Of a DNA stretch of 64,000 bases, positions 36,530 through 45,389 are shown piece by piece (position 1 is the stretch's first letter; every line of letters begins with the position of its first letter). A program made the translations under genes and the position numbers. The stretch is from Pseudonocardia benzenivorans CB1190 (GTDB lineage: Bacteria; Actinomycetota; Actinomycetes; Mycobacteriales; Pseudonocardiaceae): contig NC_015312.1 in NCBI RefSeq assembly GCF_000196675.2, positions 4,464,001 through 4,528,000 on the forward strand, in the 5' to 3' direction. The notes below the pieces were generated by a model, which had not been told where the DNA came from, made no database searches, and saw nothing but the letters and a program-made list of their open reading frames with translations.

Positions 36530-37204
36530 CTAGGTCCTCGGCTCGCCCAGCTCGGGCTGCTCGGAGGCCGAGCCCGCCTGGATGTGCGCCAGCATCGCGT
36601 CGGCGCCGGCCTGGGCGTCGCCGGCCAGCACGGCGGCCATGACCTCGCTGTGCTCGCGCATGCTGTCGGGCGACCGCTGTTCGACGGCCCAGTTGGTCCG
36701 CCACGGGAACACGTCCCACAGCCGTGCGGTGAAGTCCCGCAGCATGTCCGAGCCGGCGGCCTCGTAGATCGCCAGGTGCCAGGCGGAGTTGAGCTGAGCC
36801 ATCCGCTTGCCGCGGCCGGCGCGGCCTGCGGCCAGGAAGCTCTCGTGGATGGTCTGCAGCTCTCCCCTCTGGTCGTCGGTCATCCGCTCGATCGCGAGCC
36901 GGGTGGCCAACGGCTCGAGCGCCATGCGCATTGCATACACATCAGACAGCCGTTCCGGCGAGTGTCGCGCGACGACGACACCCCGGTGCGGCTCGTAGTG
37001 CACGAGACGGTCCGCCTGCAGCAGGCGGAGCGCCTCCCGGATCGGGGTGGGGCTCATGCCCAGCTCGGCCGCCAGCTCGTCGACCTGCAGGCGATAGCCC
37101 ACCTCCAGCTGGCCACTGCGGATTCGTTCGCGCAGGACCCGGAGCGCCAGCTCCGACTTGGTCCGATGCGTCGGAATCTCAGGTTCGGTCACGAGGCAGA
37201 TCAT
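36530..37204 (-). CDS. GntR-family (FCD-type) transcriptional regulator
   Basis: 224 residues; winged helix (LQVDELAAELGMSPTPIREALRLLQADRLVHYEPHRGVVV) and FCD domain (NSAWHLAIYEAAG; EHSEVMAAVLAGD). Start ATG 37204; GTG 37192 is an alternative and neither has a strong ribosome site. Two different palindromes lie upstream (37264-37279 and 37288-37295). The first recurs before the CoA-transferase operon at 35.3 kb, making this protein the best candidate regulator of that operon. Confidence 0.86.
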   Translation of the reverse strand: MICLVTEPEIPTHRTKSELALRVLRERIRSGQLEVGYRLQVDELAAELGMSPTPIREALRLLQADRLVHYEPHRGVVVARHSPERLSDVYAMRMALEPLATRLAIERMTDDQRGELQTIHESFLAAGRAGRGKRMAQLNSAWHLAIYEAAGSDMLRDFTARLWDVFPWRTNWAVEQRSPDSMREHSEVMAAVLAGDAQAGADAMLAHIQAGSASEQPELGEPRT

Positions 37205-37263
37205 GCAGGCAACACAGACGTCTCTGTCTCACGGGAGGCTCCCCTCGACGTGTTCTGCAGTGA

Positions 37264-37279
37264 ATAGAAAATATCCTGT
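37264..37279. promoter_or_regulatory. AT-rich palindromic operator, copy 2
   Basis: ATAGAAAATATCCTGT, matching the site at 35367-35382 at 13 of 16 positions, 59 bp before the GntR start. Likely GntR autoregulatory operator (inferred). Confidence 0.55.
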
Positions 37280-37287
37280 AGTCGGGT

Positions 37288-37295
37288 TGTATGCA
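37288..37295. promoter_or_regulatory. Putative GntR operator (TGTATGCA)
   Basis: Exact TGYATRCA match, extended as TTGTATGCAA, 83 bp upstream of the GntR start. Links this promoter to the group of sites at 6.5-22 kb. Confidence 0.5.
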
Positions 37296-37414
37296 AGGAA
37301 CCGGCTTCAGCCGAAACCCGTTCGTTGCCCGACGCAACCTCGTCGTCACGGAGCCGCTGCGACGCCCCGTTCAGCACGCTCGGCAGGGCCGCCCGCTCGC
37401 GCCGCCACGACCGG

Positions 37415-37465
37415 GCGCACCCTGAGCGTCGCTTTCCCGCGCGGCGACGACAGTGAGGTTGCGCG
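37415..37465. repeat. Palindromic interspersed repeat, copy 1
   Basis: About 50-bp element beginning GCGCAMCCTGAGCGTCGC and ending GACAGTGAGGTTGCGC, so its ends are inverted (GCAACCT/AGGTTGC) with an internal GCGTCGC/GCGACGA pair. First of three copies in the 466-bp interval 37205-37670, which holds no gene. Confidence 0.8.
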
Positions 37466-37508
37466 CGGGATTGCGAGCGAGCGCGACCGGCCCGGATGCG
37501 GCCGACGA

Positions 37509-37558
37509 GCGCAACCTGAGCGTCGCTTTCCCGCCCGGCGACGACAGCGAGGTTGCGC
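37509..37558. repeat. Palindromic interspersed repeat, copy 2
   Basis: Second copy, same orientation, with intact GCGCAACC/GGTTGCGC ends. Starts 94 bp after the start of copy 1. REP-like in form. Confidence 0.8.
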
Positions 37559-37616
37559 CCGGGGTCGGCAGGCAACACCGGACGCGCCCCCGCGACGCGG
37601 AAGGACGACCCGCCGG

Positions 37617-37665
37617 GCGCAACCTGAGCGTCGCTTTCCCGCCCGGAGACGACAGTGAGGTTGCG
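37617..37665. repeat. Palindromic interspersed repeat, copy 3
   Basis: Third copy, ending 6 bp before the IclR stop at 37671. It could double as a terminator for the IclR gene, which is transcribed towards it. Confidence 0.8.
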
Positions 37666-37670
37666 GCCGG

Positions 37671-38438
37671 TCAGCGGACGACGGCCAGCGCGCGGGTGAG
37701 GCCGAGGGCCGCGGTGCGAACGGCCGGGGCGAGCCGCTCGGCGTCGAACCGGTTGACCCAGCCCGTGATCGACAGCGCGGCGAGCGCGCGTCCGTCGGCG
37801 TCGAGCACCGGGGCGGCGACGCAGGTGACACCGACACCCGACTCCTCACGCTCGTAGGCGACGCCGCGCTCGCGGATCCGGGCCAGCTCGGCGTGCAGGA
37901 GGCCGGGCGCGATGATCGTGCGTGGGGCGCGGCGGGTGAGGCCGGCGCGCAGGACGTCGTCGAGGAGCTCCGGCGGCGCGAACGCGAGGATGGCCTTGCC
38001 GACGCCGGTGCAGTGCATCGGCATCCGGCCGCCGACGCGTGAGGGCACCCGCGGTCCCGAGCGGCCCTCGAGCTTCTGGACGTAGACGACCTCGGTGCCG
38101 TCGGGCGTCGCGAGGTGGATGGTCTCGTGGGTGGCCTCGAAGAGGTCGGCGAGGAACGGCACCGCCGCCTCGCGCAGGCCAAGCTGCCGCGGCACGAGCT
38201 GGCCGAGCTCGAACAGGCGCATCCCCAGCCGCACCCCGCCCCCCGGGCTGCGTTCCACGACCTGCCACTCGGCGAGCTCGCTCACCAACCGGTGCACCGT
38301 CGCCTTCGCGATGCCCGTGCGGCGCACGATCTCGGCGAGCGAAAGCTCGTCGTCGCCGAGCCGGAACGCGGTGAGCACCGTCAGGGCCCGGCCGAGAACG
38401 GAGTTGGGCCCGTCGCCGTTCCGATGAGTGGACCGCAC
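37671..38438 (-). CDS. IclR-family transcriptional regulator
   Basis: 255 residues from GTG 38438. N-terminal winged helix ([41 protein letters not shown]) and IclR effector domain ([40 protein letters not shown]). Divergent from the acetaldehyde dehydrogenase/aldolase pair, with only 40 bp between starts, so it very likely controls them. I see no clear palindrome in that short gap. Confidence 0.87.
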   Translation of the reverse strand: MRSTHRNGDGPNSVLGRALTVLTAFRLGDDELSLAEIVRRTGIAKATVHRLVSELAEWQVVERSPGGGVRLGMRLFELGQLVPRQLGLREAAVPFLADLFEATHETIHLATPDGTEVVYVQKLEGRSGPRVPSRVGGRMPMHCTGVGKAILAFAPPELLDDVLRAGLTRRAPRTIIAPGLLHAELARIRERGVAYEREESGVGVTCVAAPVLDADGRALAALSITGWVNRFDAERLAPAVRTAALGLTRALAVVR

Positions 38439-38478
38439 GCCTTCCAGCCTGCGTCGTCGCGGTGCGATCGTCCAGTCC

Positions 38479-39384
38479 ATGGACATCCCGAAGGTGCCGG
38501 TCGCGATCGTCGGCCCCGGACATATCGGCACGGACCTGCTGGTCAAACTCCGTCGGAGCCCGGTGCTCGACGTCCGCTACGTCGCCGGGATCGTCGAGTC
38601 CGAGGGCCTGGCCCGGGCCCGCGAGGCCGGCGTGGCGGCGTCGGCGGGCGGCGTCGACTGGCTGCTGGCCCAGGACCCGCTGCCGCGCATCGTCTTCGAG
38701 GCGACGTCGGCCAAGGCGCACCTGGCCAATGCGCCGCGCTACGAGGCGGCGGGCATTCGCGCCGTCGACCTCACCCCGGCCCACCTCGGCCCGATGGTCT
38801 GCCCGGCGGTGAACGGCGAGGACCACCTCGACGCGGCGAACGTCTCCATGATCACCTGCGGCGGGCAGGCGACGATCCCGATGGTCGCAGCCGTCTCCCG
38901 GGTGACCCCGGTGCCCTACGCCGAGATCGTCGCCTCGATCGCGTCGCGGTCGGCCGGACCGGGCACCCGCGCCAATATCGACGAGTTCACCCACACCACA
39001 GGCGGCGCCGTCGCCGAGGTCGGCGGGGCGGCGCGCGGGAAGGCGATCATCGTCCTCAACCCGGTCGAACCGCCGATGATCATGCGCGACACCGTGTTCT
39101 GCATGATCGGTGCCGACGCCGACCGCGCCGCGATCACCGCGTCGGTCCACGACATGGTCCTGCGGGTGCAGGAGTACGTCCCGGGCTACACGCTGCGTGC
39201 CGAGCCGCAGTTCGACGAGCCCACCGACGAGTGGGGCGGGCACGCCCGAGTCGCCGTGTTCCTCGAGGTCAAGGGCAACGGCGACCACCTGCCGCCCTAT
39301 GCCGGAAACCTCGACATCATGACCGCGGCCGCGGCACGCACCGGCGAGCTGATGGCCCGCGCCGAGCTGGGAGCTCTCGCATGA
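38479..39384 (+). CDS. mhpF: Acetaldehyde dehydrogenase (acylating)
   Basis: 301 residues: N-terminal Rossmann motif [14 protein letters not shown], catalytic Cys127 in [12 protein letters not shown], and [12 protein letters not shown] and [12 protein letters not shown] segments typical of MhpF/DmpF. Converts acetaldehyde or propanal plus CoA and NAD to acyl-CoA, normally channelled from the partner aldolase next door (ATGA overlap). This is the lower meta-cleavage pathway. No ring-cleavage dioxygenase or hydratase is adjacent, so the upstream supply is elsewhere or different. Confidence 0.93.
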   Translation: MDIPKVPVAIVGPGHIGTDLLVKLRRSPVLDVRYVAGIVESEGLARAREAGVAASAGGVDWLLAQDPLPRIVFEATSAKAHLANAPRYEAAGIRAVDLTPAHLGPMVCPAVNGEDHLDAANVSMITCGGQATIPMVAAVSRVTPVPYAEIVASIASRSAGPGTRANIDEFTHTTGGAVAEVGGAARGKAIIVLNPVEPPMIMRDTVFCMIGADADRAAITASVHDMVLRVQEYVPGYTLRAEPQFDEPTDEWGGHARVAVFLEVKGNGDHLPPYAGNLDIMTAAAARTGELMARAELGALA

Positions 39385-40415
39385 CGAAGCGCGCACTCCG
39401 CAACGACGTCCGGATCATCGACACCACGCTGCGCGACGGCAGCCACGCGATGGCCCACCGCTTCACCGAGACGCAGGTCCGCGACACCGTCCGTGCCCTC
39501 GACGGCGCCGGGGTGGAGTGGATCGAGGTGTCGCACGGCGACGGCGTCGGCGGCTCGTCGTTCAACTACGGGTTCTCCGGCACCGACGAGATGACCCTCA
39601 TCGCCGCCGCCCGCGAAGAGGCCCGGCAGGCGAGGATCGCGGTGCTGCTGGTGCCGGGCATCGGGACCGTCGACGACCTCAAGCGGGCTCACGACGCGGG
39701 CGCGGAGATGGTGCGCGTCGCGACGCACTGCACCGAGGCCGACGTGTCGCCGCAGCACTTCGCGGCCGCCCGCGACCTGGGTATGGAGACGGTCGGCTTC
39801 CTGATGATGGCCCACCGCACCGACCCCGCCGACCTGGCGAAGCAGGCGCGGATCATGGTCGACGCCGGGTGCGAGTGCCCGTACGTCACCGACTCCGCGG
39901 GCGCGCTGCTGATGCACGAGGCCAGGGCGCGGTTCGAGGCGCTGCTCGCCGAGGTCGGCGACGAGGCGCTCGTCGGTTACCACGGGCATCAGAACCTGTC
40001 GATGGGCGTCGCGAACTCGGTGATCGCCTACGAGACCGGGGTCCGGTCGATCGACGGGTCGCTGTGCGCGCTCGGCGCGGGCTCGGGCAACTCCCCCACC
40101 GAGGTGCTCGCCGCGGTGTTCGACCGGCTCGGCGTGGACACCGGGCTCGACGCCGGTGCCCTGCTCGACGCCGCCGAGGACGTCGTGCGGCCGTACCTGC
40201 AGCGCTGGCCGAAGATGGACCGCAACGCGATCGTGCAGGGGTGGGCCGGGGTGTACTCGTCGTTCCTGCTGCACGCCGAGCGGGCCGCAGAGCGCTACAA
40301 GGTCCCGGCGCACGAGATCCTGCGTCGCTGCGGCGAGCTGGGCTACGTCGGCGGCCAGGAGGACATGATCATCGACGTGGCGATCGGGTTGGCGGCCGAG
40401 CGCGCCGGCTCCTGA
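39381..40415 (+). CDS. mhpE: 4-hydroxy-2-oxovalerate aldolase
   Basis: 344 residues of the DmpG/MhpE HMGL-like aldolase. N-terminal [17 protein letters not shown] (Arg-Asp of the metal site), [10 protein letters not shown], and [15 protein letters not shown] with the metal-binding His pair. C-terminal helical domain ([26 protein letters not shown]) docks to MhpF. Cleaves 4-hydroxy-2-oxo acids to pyruvate and an aldehyde. Overlaps mhpF by ATGA. Confidence 0.94.
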   Translation: MTKRALRNDVRIIDTTLRDGSHAMAHRFTETQVRDTVRALDGAGVEWIEVSHGDGVGGSSFNYGFSGTDEMTLIAAAREEARQARIAVLLVPGIGTVDDLKRAHDAGAEMVRVATHCTEADVSPQHFAAARDLGMETVGFLMMAHRTDPADLAKQARIMVDAGCECPYVTDSAGALLMHEARARFEALLAEVGDEALVGYHGHQNLSMGVANSVIAYETGVRSIDGSLCALGAGSGNSPTEVLAAVFDRLGVDTGLDAGALLDAAEDVVRPYLQRWPKMDRNAIVQGWAGVYSSFLLHAERAAERYKVPAHEILRRCGELGYVGGQEDMIIDVAIGLAAERAGS

Positions 40416-40637
40416 CCACGTCGGCGCCGGCCCGCGCCGGCTCCTGGACACCACCACGCCGGACCCGCCGGCTCCCCGACGACACGCGCGCCGAGCCCGT
40501 CGCCCCGACGGCTCGGCGCGTCGTGCTGTGCCGCGCCGGCGCTCCGCCGCCGCGTGCTGTGCGCCGGGCCGGGCCGGGCCGGGCCGGGCGATGTCCTCAC
40601 CCAGACCACGCCCGCAACGTCACCGGCCTCCTGCCGC

Positions 40638-40686
40638 CAGGAACGGCCCTTTCCGGCAGTCCAGTTGCGGGAAAGTGCCGTTCCTG
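40638..40686. repeat. Long imperfect palindrome
   Basis: Arms CAGGAACGGC..CTTTCC and GGAAAG..GCCGTTCCTG around an approximately 16-bp loop. It lies in the 519-bp gene-free interval 40416-40934. Could be a transcription terminator for mhpE or a copy of a dispersed repeat; it abuts the thiolase remnant. The same interval has a short GGGCC tandem run near 40564-40589. Confidence 0.55.
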
Positions 40687-40726
40687 CACAACGAGCGGAG
40701 CGAGGCAGTCCTCATGTCGCTGGAGA

Positions 40727-40886
40727 ACCCACGGCGGGCTGCTCGGGGAGGGCTACCTGCACGGGACGAACACCGTCGCCGAGGCCGTCCGGCAGGTCCA
40801 GGGCCGGGGCCCCGCCACGACGTCGCCGTCGCGACGTCCGGCGCCCAGAGGACGGCTCCGCGCTGGTGCTCACCCGCGACCGGTGA
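40727..40886 (+). pseudogene. Remnant of a thiolase/lipid-transfer protein C-terminus
   Basis: Reading from 40727 gives THGGLLGEGYLHGTNTVAEA followed by VRQVQGRGP, the highly recognisable C-terminal block of actinobacterial thiolase-like lipid-transfer (SCP-x type) proteins. The rest needs two frame changes: HDVAVATSGA, then EDGSALVLTRDR and a TGA at 40884. The bulk of the gene (about 330 residues) is missing, and a palindrome sits just upstream. So this is a decayed gene, not a functional one. Confidence 0.7.
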
Positions 40887-40934
40887 CGTCGCCACGGATC
40901 GGGGTCAGCCCGTGTATCACGCCACCGCCGGCCG

Positions 40935-41204
40935 TCAGGGACGGACGGCGAGGTCGAGGCGCTCCGCGACCAGCGGGCGGGCGTGCCCGCTGCTGGGCCG
41001 CAGGTTCGCGAAGAGCCGGTCGAGCAGGCTCGACGCCGACTGGCTGTCCGTCGCGGGATCCCGGCCCTCCAGCTCGGCGACCCGGGCGGCGAGCACCGAG
41101 AGCTCCATCCCGAGCGTGAGCACCATCGCCGCCAGCTGGTCGACGGTGGCGCTGCCCAGGAAGGCGGGCTCCGACCCCTCCACGACGTCATCGATGTCGA
41201 TCAT
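40935..41204 (-). CDS. Small helical protein paired with methyltransferase, copy 1
   Basis: 89 residues, no known family. Mostly amphipathic helix (VDQLAAMVLTLGMELSVLAARVAELEG), possibly coiled coil, with an acidic N-terminus. It overlaps the methyltransferase stop by ATGA. A protein of related pattern (103 residues, FLG/YLG, then L-VL-L--E----R---LE) follows the other methyltransferase at 51955-52266, so the pairing is conserved. A methyltransferase subunit or adaptor is inferred. Confidence 0.7.
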   Translation of the reverse strand: MIDIDDVVEGSEPAFLGSATVDQLAAMVLTLGMELSVLAARVAELEGRDPATDSQSASSLLDRLFANLRPSSGHARPLVAERLDLAVRP

Positions 41205-42316
41205 GCTGCTCCCTCCGCCGGCGCCGGCGGTGTCGTCGATGCCGCCAGAGCGGGCTTGTGCGCCTCCAGCACCGCCCACGGCAGATGCCACTCGGCTCGT
41301 TCCGGGAAGCCCTCGGGCAGGAGCTCGCCCGTCCGTTCGTCGAACGGCACCCACCGCGCCCCGGCCAGCCCGACCGCGGACAGCTCCCGTACGACGTCGA
41401 ACTCCATGAGCCCGGGCATGAACGGCTCGTTCTGCCGCCAGGCGTGGTCCTCCATCACCGCGTCCCGGAAGAGGTCGCCGGTGCGGCTGAACTCGAGGAA
41501 CCGCACGATGCCTCCGGGCGTGAGGATGCGGGCCGCCTCGGCGAACGTCGCGCGCAGGACGTCGGGCGGCATCTCGTGGAGCACCATCGTCCCGGTGACG
41601 ACGTCGACGGTGCCGTCGGGCAGGCCCGTCGCGGCAGCATCGCCCTGCCGGAAGGTGATCTCCAGGCCGTCGTCGTCGGCCCTGGTCGCGGCGAGCCGGA
41701 CGCACGGTCCGGAGAACTCGATGCCGATGACGTCGGCCTCGGCGTACCGCTCCTTGAACGGACGGGTGCTCTTGCCGAACCCGGACCCCATGTCGACGAT
41801 CCGCCGGTACGTCTCGCCCGGGAACGTCGCGGTGAACCTGCGGTGCAGCTCGAGCCCGCGGTTGCGGCCGATGTGCAGCACCTGGGTCCCGATCTCGTAC
41901 ACGAGCGCGGACGGCGCCGCTCCCCAGACACCGCCGGGCTGACAGTGGATGTCGTGGTCGCGGTACCAGCCCGGCAGCTCGAGCTCCGGGTCCAGCTCCG
42001 CGCGCGCGAGGTGCGGCGGGCGCAGGTCCTCGCCGAGGGTCTCCCAGTTCCGCGCGACGACGTCGTTCACGACCCGCCACTTGAGGACCTGGGCGCCGCG
42101 CTCGAGGAAGCCGAACCACGCGTAGCTCGGGCACCGTTCGACCAGCTCACCCGCCTCCTCGAGGGTCGTCGGGGCGCCCTCCCGGGCGGCGAGCGTGTCG
42201 AACTCGTCGCGCAGCCGTCCGAAGACCTCGGTCGACCAGAGCCTCCTCATCGCGGTCAGGTAGTCGATGCGGCGGCGGTCGTCGTCGCCGAGGGTGTCGA
42301 GTGCGATGCGGGCCAT
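41201..42316 (-). CDS. Class I SAM-dependent methyltransferase, copy 1
   Basis: 371 residues. About 170 residues of N-terminal domain (containing GWYRDHDIHCQPGG) precede a Rossmann methyltransferase: motif I VDMGSGFGKST at 174-184, acidic-loop VIGIEFSGPC, VVTGTMVLHEMP, and LTPGGIVRFLEF. Clearly paralogous to 50873-51955 over its whole length. Methyl acceptor unknown; a carboxylate, N or O of the pathway substrate is possible. Followed by its small partner protein, preceded (21 bp) by the hydrolase-fold gene. Confidence 0.85.
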   Translation of the reverse strand: MARIALDTLGDDDRRRIDYLTAMRRLWSTEVFGRLRDEFDTLAAREGAPTTLEEAGELVERCPSYAWFGFLERGAQVLKWRVVNDVVARNWETLGEDLRPPHLARAELDPELELPGWYRDHDIHCQPGGVWGAAPSALVYEIGTQVLHIGRNRGLELHRRFTATFPGETYRRIVDMGSGFGKSTRPFKERYAEADVIGIEFSGPCVRLAATRADDDGLEITFRQGDAAATGLPDGTVDVVTGTMVLHEMPPDVLRATFAEAARILTPGGIVRFLEFSRTGDLFRDAVMEDHAWRQNEPFMPGLMEFDVVRELSAVGLAGARWVPFDERTGELLPEGFPERAEWHLPWAVLEAHKPALAASTTPPAPAEGAA

Positions 42317-42337
42317 CCCTGTCCTTCCTCCGTCCGA

Positions 42338-43207
42338 TCAGTGCTCGTGCGGGCCGCCGGGACCGGACCCCTGGGTGAGGAGCTCGTCGACCAGCTCGTC
42401 GAGGGCCGCGGCGAAGTCGGCCGGCGCCTCCCACGGGGCGAAGTCGGTCAGCCCGGGGAGACGGACCACCCTGCTCCCGAGCTCGCGGGCGACCCGGTCC
42501 TGGCGGGTGGCGATCAGGTCGGCGGAGCCGATCAGCACCGCCGACGGGATCCCCGTCGTGCGGAACGCCTCGAGCATCGGTGCGACGGGCGTCGCGAAGA
42601 CCGCGCGGTATGCGCTGGCATACCCGGGCCGGGCGACGAGGTAGTCGCAGACGGCGCGGTTGCGCAGCGCGATGTCGACGTCCGGATAGAGGTGGGCCAG
42701 CCGTGCCCAGATCGTCGCCAGGTGGGTGCCGTCCCCGGCGTTCTCGATGTCGGGGGCATAGCGGGCCGCTCGCTCGGCCCGCTCGTCGTCGGTGTAGAGC
42801 GACACACCGTGGAACACGACCGCGGCGACGACCCCGGAGTGCGCGGCAGCCATGATCATCGCCAGGTGGCCGCCGGTGTGCTGGCCGACGAGGACGACGG
42901 GCCTGCCTGCGCGCACGATCTCGATCGCGTCCCACAGTGTGGCGGCGTAGACGGCGAGGTCGTCCGTCGCCGGGTCGAGCGGATCGGAGAGCCCGTAGCC
43001 CGGCGTGTCGAGGACGGCGACCGGACCGCGGTGGCCGAGGTGGTCGAGGACCGGCTCGTGTGTCCAGCCCGAGAGCGGGGACTGGTGGAGGATGGCGACG
43101 AGTGGCGTGACGACGCCGTGGTCGGCCGCGGGGCGCAGCCGCACCCCCACCCGTCCCCGAGCCGTGGGGACGGTCGACACACCCCACCCGGCGTCCGCGG
43201 CCGTCAC
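42338..43207 (-). CDS. Alpha/beta-hydrolase-fold protein lacking the canonical Ser and His, copy 1
   Basis: 289 residues with the hydrolase fold (LHQSPLSGW oxyanion-like turn, DTPGYGLSDP). The nucleophile elbow reads GQHTGG, so His110 occupies the Ser position. At the catalytic-His position the sequence is GLTDF (Thr254-Asp255). The acid region SADLIATRQD remains. The paralogue at 57783-58613 has the same two substitutions. Hence probably not an ordinary esterase; a lyase, cofactor-free oxygenase-like or binding role are options. GTG start overlaps the M20 stop (GTGA). Confidence 0.82.
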   Translation of the reverse strand: MTAADAGWGVSTVPTARGRVGVRLRPAADHGVVTPLVAILHQSPLSGWTHEPVLDHLGHRGPVAVLDTPGYGLSDPLDPATDDLAVYAATLWDAIEIVRAGRPVVLVGQHTGGHLAMIMAAAHSGVVAAVVFHGVSLYTDDERAERAARYAPDIENAGDGTHLATIWARLAHLYPDVDIALRNRAVCDYLVARPGYASAYRAVFATPVAPMLEAFRTTGIPSAVLIGSADLIATRQDRVARELGSRVVRLPGLTDFAPWEAPADFAAALDELVDELLTQGSGPGGPHEH

Positions 43208-44583
43208 GTCGCCATCCCGACGATGATCGCCGCCAGGTGCCGCAACGCCAGGCGGTAGTCCTCGATCAGGATGTTCTCGTCGGGCCCGTCGACGCCGGAG
43301 TCCGGACGCGCGATCCCGACCCCCACGACGGGCACACCGGCCGCGGCCACCAGTGCCCGCGTCCCGATCCACACCGTCGTCGCCTCCAGCACCGGCAGCA
43401 CGCCGTGCGCGAGCTCGGCCGCGGCCGCGACGACACCGGCGAACCATCCCGACGAGTCCGTCGACTCCGGCTCCCCGGCCCGCCGCACCTCGATCTCCAG
43501 GCCGGTGTCGAGGCCCTCCCCCGCGAGGAACGAGCGGAACGCCGCGAGCACGCCGTCGGTCGTCTGGCCGGGGACGAGCCGGACCTCGATGCCCGCACTG
43601 CACTCGGCCGGGACCCCGAGCGCGACCGACCCCGCGGGCGGGCCGGCGTGGATCCACGACAGGACGATCGTCGGTGACGTCCGGACGGTGTATGCCGGGG
43701 CGTCGACGGCGGTCAGGCTCTCGCGCAACGACTCCCCGGCCCGGCCGATCAGGTACTCGCGGTCGAACGGCATCGCCGCGAGGGTCGCGGCGTCGATCTC
43801 GCCCCACGGCGTCACGGACTCGAGGAAGCCGGGGACGTGCCGCCCGTCGGTGGATCGGGTCAGCGCCGCGACGGCGGCCGTCACGCGCGCGGCCGCCTGC
43901 GGGAGCAGGATCGCGTTCTGCGAGCTGAGGTCGCGGTCGAGCGCCCGGCACCGGAGCTCGAGGTAGAGGATCCCCTTCTCCCCCAGCTTGAGCAGCGGCC
44001 TTCCGTCGAAGTCGCTCCAGGAGTTCTCCCAGAGGGCACCGTCGGCGCGGACGAAGTCCGGGAAGCAGTCGACCACCTCCGCCAGGGCCGGAGCGCCGAG
44101 TGTGCGCTTCCCCTCGATCAGGAACCGCACCTCGACCGGGAGCTCGACGCCGGCCTTCACGAACGCGTCGACGACGTGGATCCGCGAGAGCAGCGCGGCC
44201 TTGTCGTCGGCGATGCCGCGGGCGAACATCCGACCGTCGCGGCGCGCGGGCTCGTAGGGCGGTGTCGTCCACGCCTCGTCGGGTCCCGGCGGCTCGACCT
44301 CGACGTCGTAGTGGTTGAAGTTCAGCAGCGAGCGCTCGCCGGTCCCCACCCTGGCCAGCAGGTACGGGTAGGCGCGGGCGGACTCGACCACCTCGATCGA
44401 CGCGCCCAGGGCGCGTAGCCGGCGCTCGATCCACTCCTTCGTCGCGAGCATCCCGTCGGGTTCCTCGCGCCGTGACCGGAACCGGCAGAGCTCCTCGAGC
44501 TCGTCGAGGTAGCCGTCGAACGAGGCGTCGATCGCCTCCCAGACCGCGGCGACACGCTCCTGAGCGGGCGCGGCGGGGGTCAC
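43204..44583 (-). CDS. M20-family metallohydrolase-like protein with altered active site, copy 1
   Basis: 459 residues of the M20/ArgE/DapE/dipeptidase fold. Conserved: His91 and Asp93 (NHYDVEV), Asp126 (GIADDK). The usual Glu-Glu of EGEEE, one the general base and one a metal ligand, is EGKR (Lys159-Arg160), and the C-terminal metal His in HxPNE is Asp432 (VDGPDE). The paralogue at 56368-57786 shows the same losses. Metal site 1 is probably rebuilt, so ordinary peptidase activity is doubtful. GTG 44583 overlaps the upstream stop (GTGA); GTG 44586 is equally possible. Confidence 0.85.
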   Translation of the reverse strand: MTPAAPAQERVAAVWEAIDASFDGYLDELEELCRFRSRREEPDGMLATKEWIERRLRALGASIEVVESARAYPYLLARVGTGERSLLNFNHYDVEVEPPGPDEAWTTPPYEPARRDGRMFARGIADDKAALLSRIHVVDAFVKAGVELPVEVRFLIEGKRTLGAPALAEVVDCFPDFVRADGALWENSWSDFDGRPLLKLGEKGILYLELRCRALDRDLSSQNAILLPQAAARVTAAVAALTRSTDGRHVPGFLESVTPWGEIDAATLAAMPFDREYLIGRAGESLRESLTAVDAPAYTVRTSPTIVLSWIHAGPPAGSVALGVPAECSAGIEVRLVPGQTTDGVLAAFRSFLAGEGLDTGLEIEVRRAGEPESTDSSGWFAGVVAAAAELAHGVLPVLEATTVWIGTRALVAAAGVPVVGVGIARPDSGVDGPDENILIEDYRLALRHLAAIIVGMAT

Positions 44584-45389
44584 CACCTCCCACCGCCCGG
44601 GCTGAAGATCTCCGTCATCCGGTCGATCACCTCGTCGGGCGCGCGACGGGTGTCGTAGCTGTCGTCGTCGGGCGCCCACACGCGGAGCCGGCGGGCCCGG
44701 GCGTGCATCTCCGCGGTGAGCATCACCAGGCCGTCGCAGTCGATCACCGGCAGCCCACCGACCTCGTGGATGCCCGCCGCCCACAGCATCTCGTTGGGCA
44801 GCCCCTCACCGGGGACGATGCACTGCGCCCCGGTGCGGCGCAACGTCGTCGCGGCCTCGTCCATCGCCGCCGCCAGCGCGTCGGTGCGACCGTCACGTGT
44901 CGCGCTGGTGACGAGGTCGCGTCCGCCCTCGAGGTACCGGAACCCCACGCAGGAGTCCGCCAGCCCCAGTGCCCGGATGTTGGCGGTCAGGGCCTCCTCG
45001 AGCTCCGGGATGAAACCGACGACGCCGAAGCGCAGCCCGTGGGTGCGGGCGAGGGTGAACGCGGTCTCGCCGTAGGCCAGCACCGGGATCGAGACCAGCG
45101 AGCGGGCCATCGCCAGCCCGGGGTCCTGGCTCGTGCCGATGACGTAGGCGTCGTAGCCCGCGCGTTCGGCCTTCACCGCCTGGGAGGCGAAGTACCAGGA
45201 GAAGAACACCTCGATCTGGCCGAACCGCACGTAGTCGGCCGGGATCTGGTCGTCGTAGACCGCGCCGGGCAGGCCGACGAACGTGACGTCCGCGCGGTCC
45301 CCGAGCATCGCCGTCGCGTGTCTCGGGTAGGTCTCGTCGAGCCACGGGTTGCGGCCGATGATCGTATGCTTCTGAAACCAGATCTTCAC
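44580..45389 (-). other. Racemase-like domain with possible independent start
   Basis: 269 residues beginning VKIWFQKHTIIGRNPW, like the start of stand-alone Asp/Glu/hydantoin racemase-family proteins. GTG 45389 is preceded by GGGAGAACC, a good ribosome site. Family cysteines are missing: the first Cys position (ACxxDPGL) is Thr86 in GTSQDPGL, and the second (LGC) is Glu195 in VPGEGLP. Racemisation by a two-Cys mechanism is therefore unlikely; a decarboxylase, isomerase or lyase variant of the fold may apply. Confidence 0.65.

Noticed and set aside
37415-37665. Three spaced repeats considered as a CRISPR array
   Set aside because: Unit is about 50 bp with inverted ends, spacers are unequal (about 43 and 58 bp), and no cas genes are near.
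37205-37670. Possible small protein genes in the repeat-bearing interval
   Set aside because: Open frames there consist of repeat sequence translated in several frames, with no ribosome site or family pattern.
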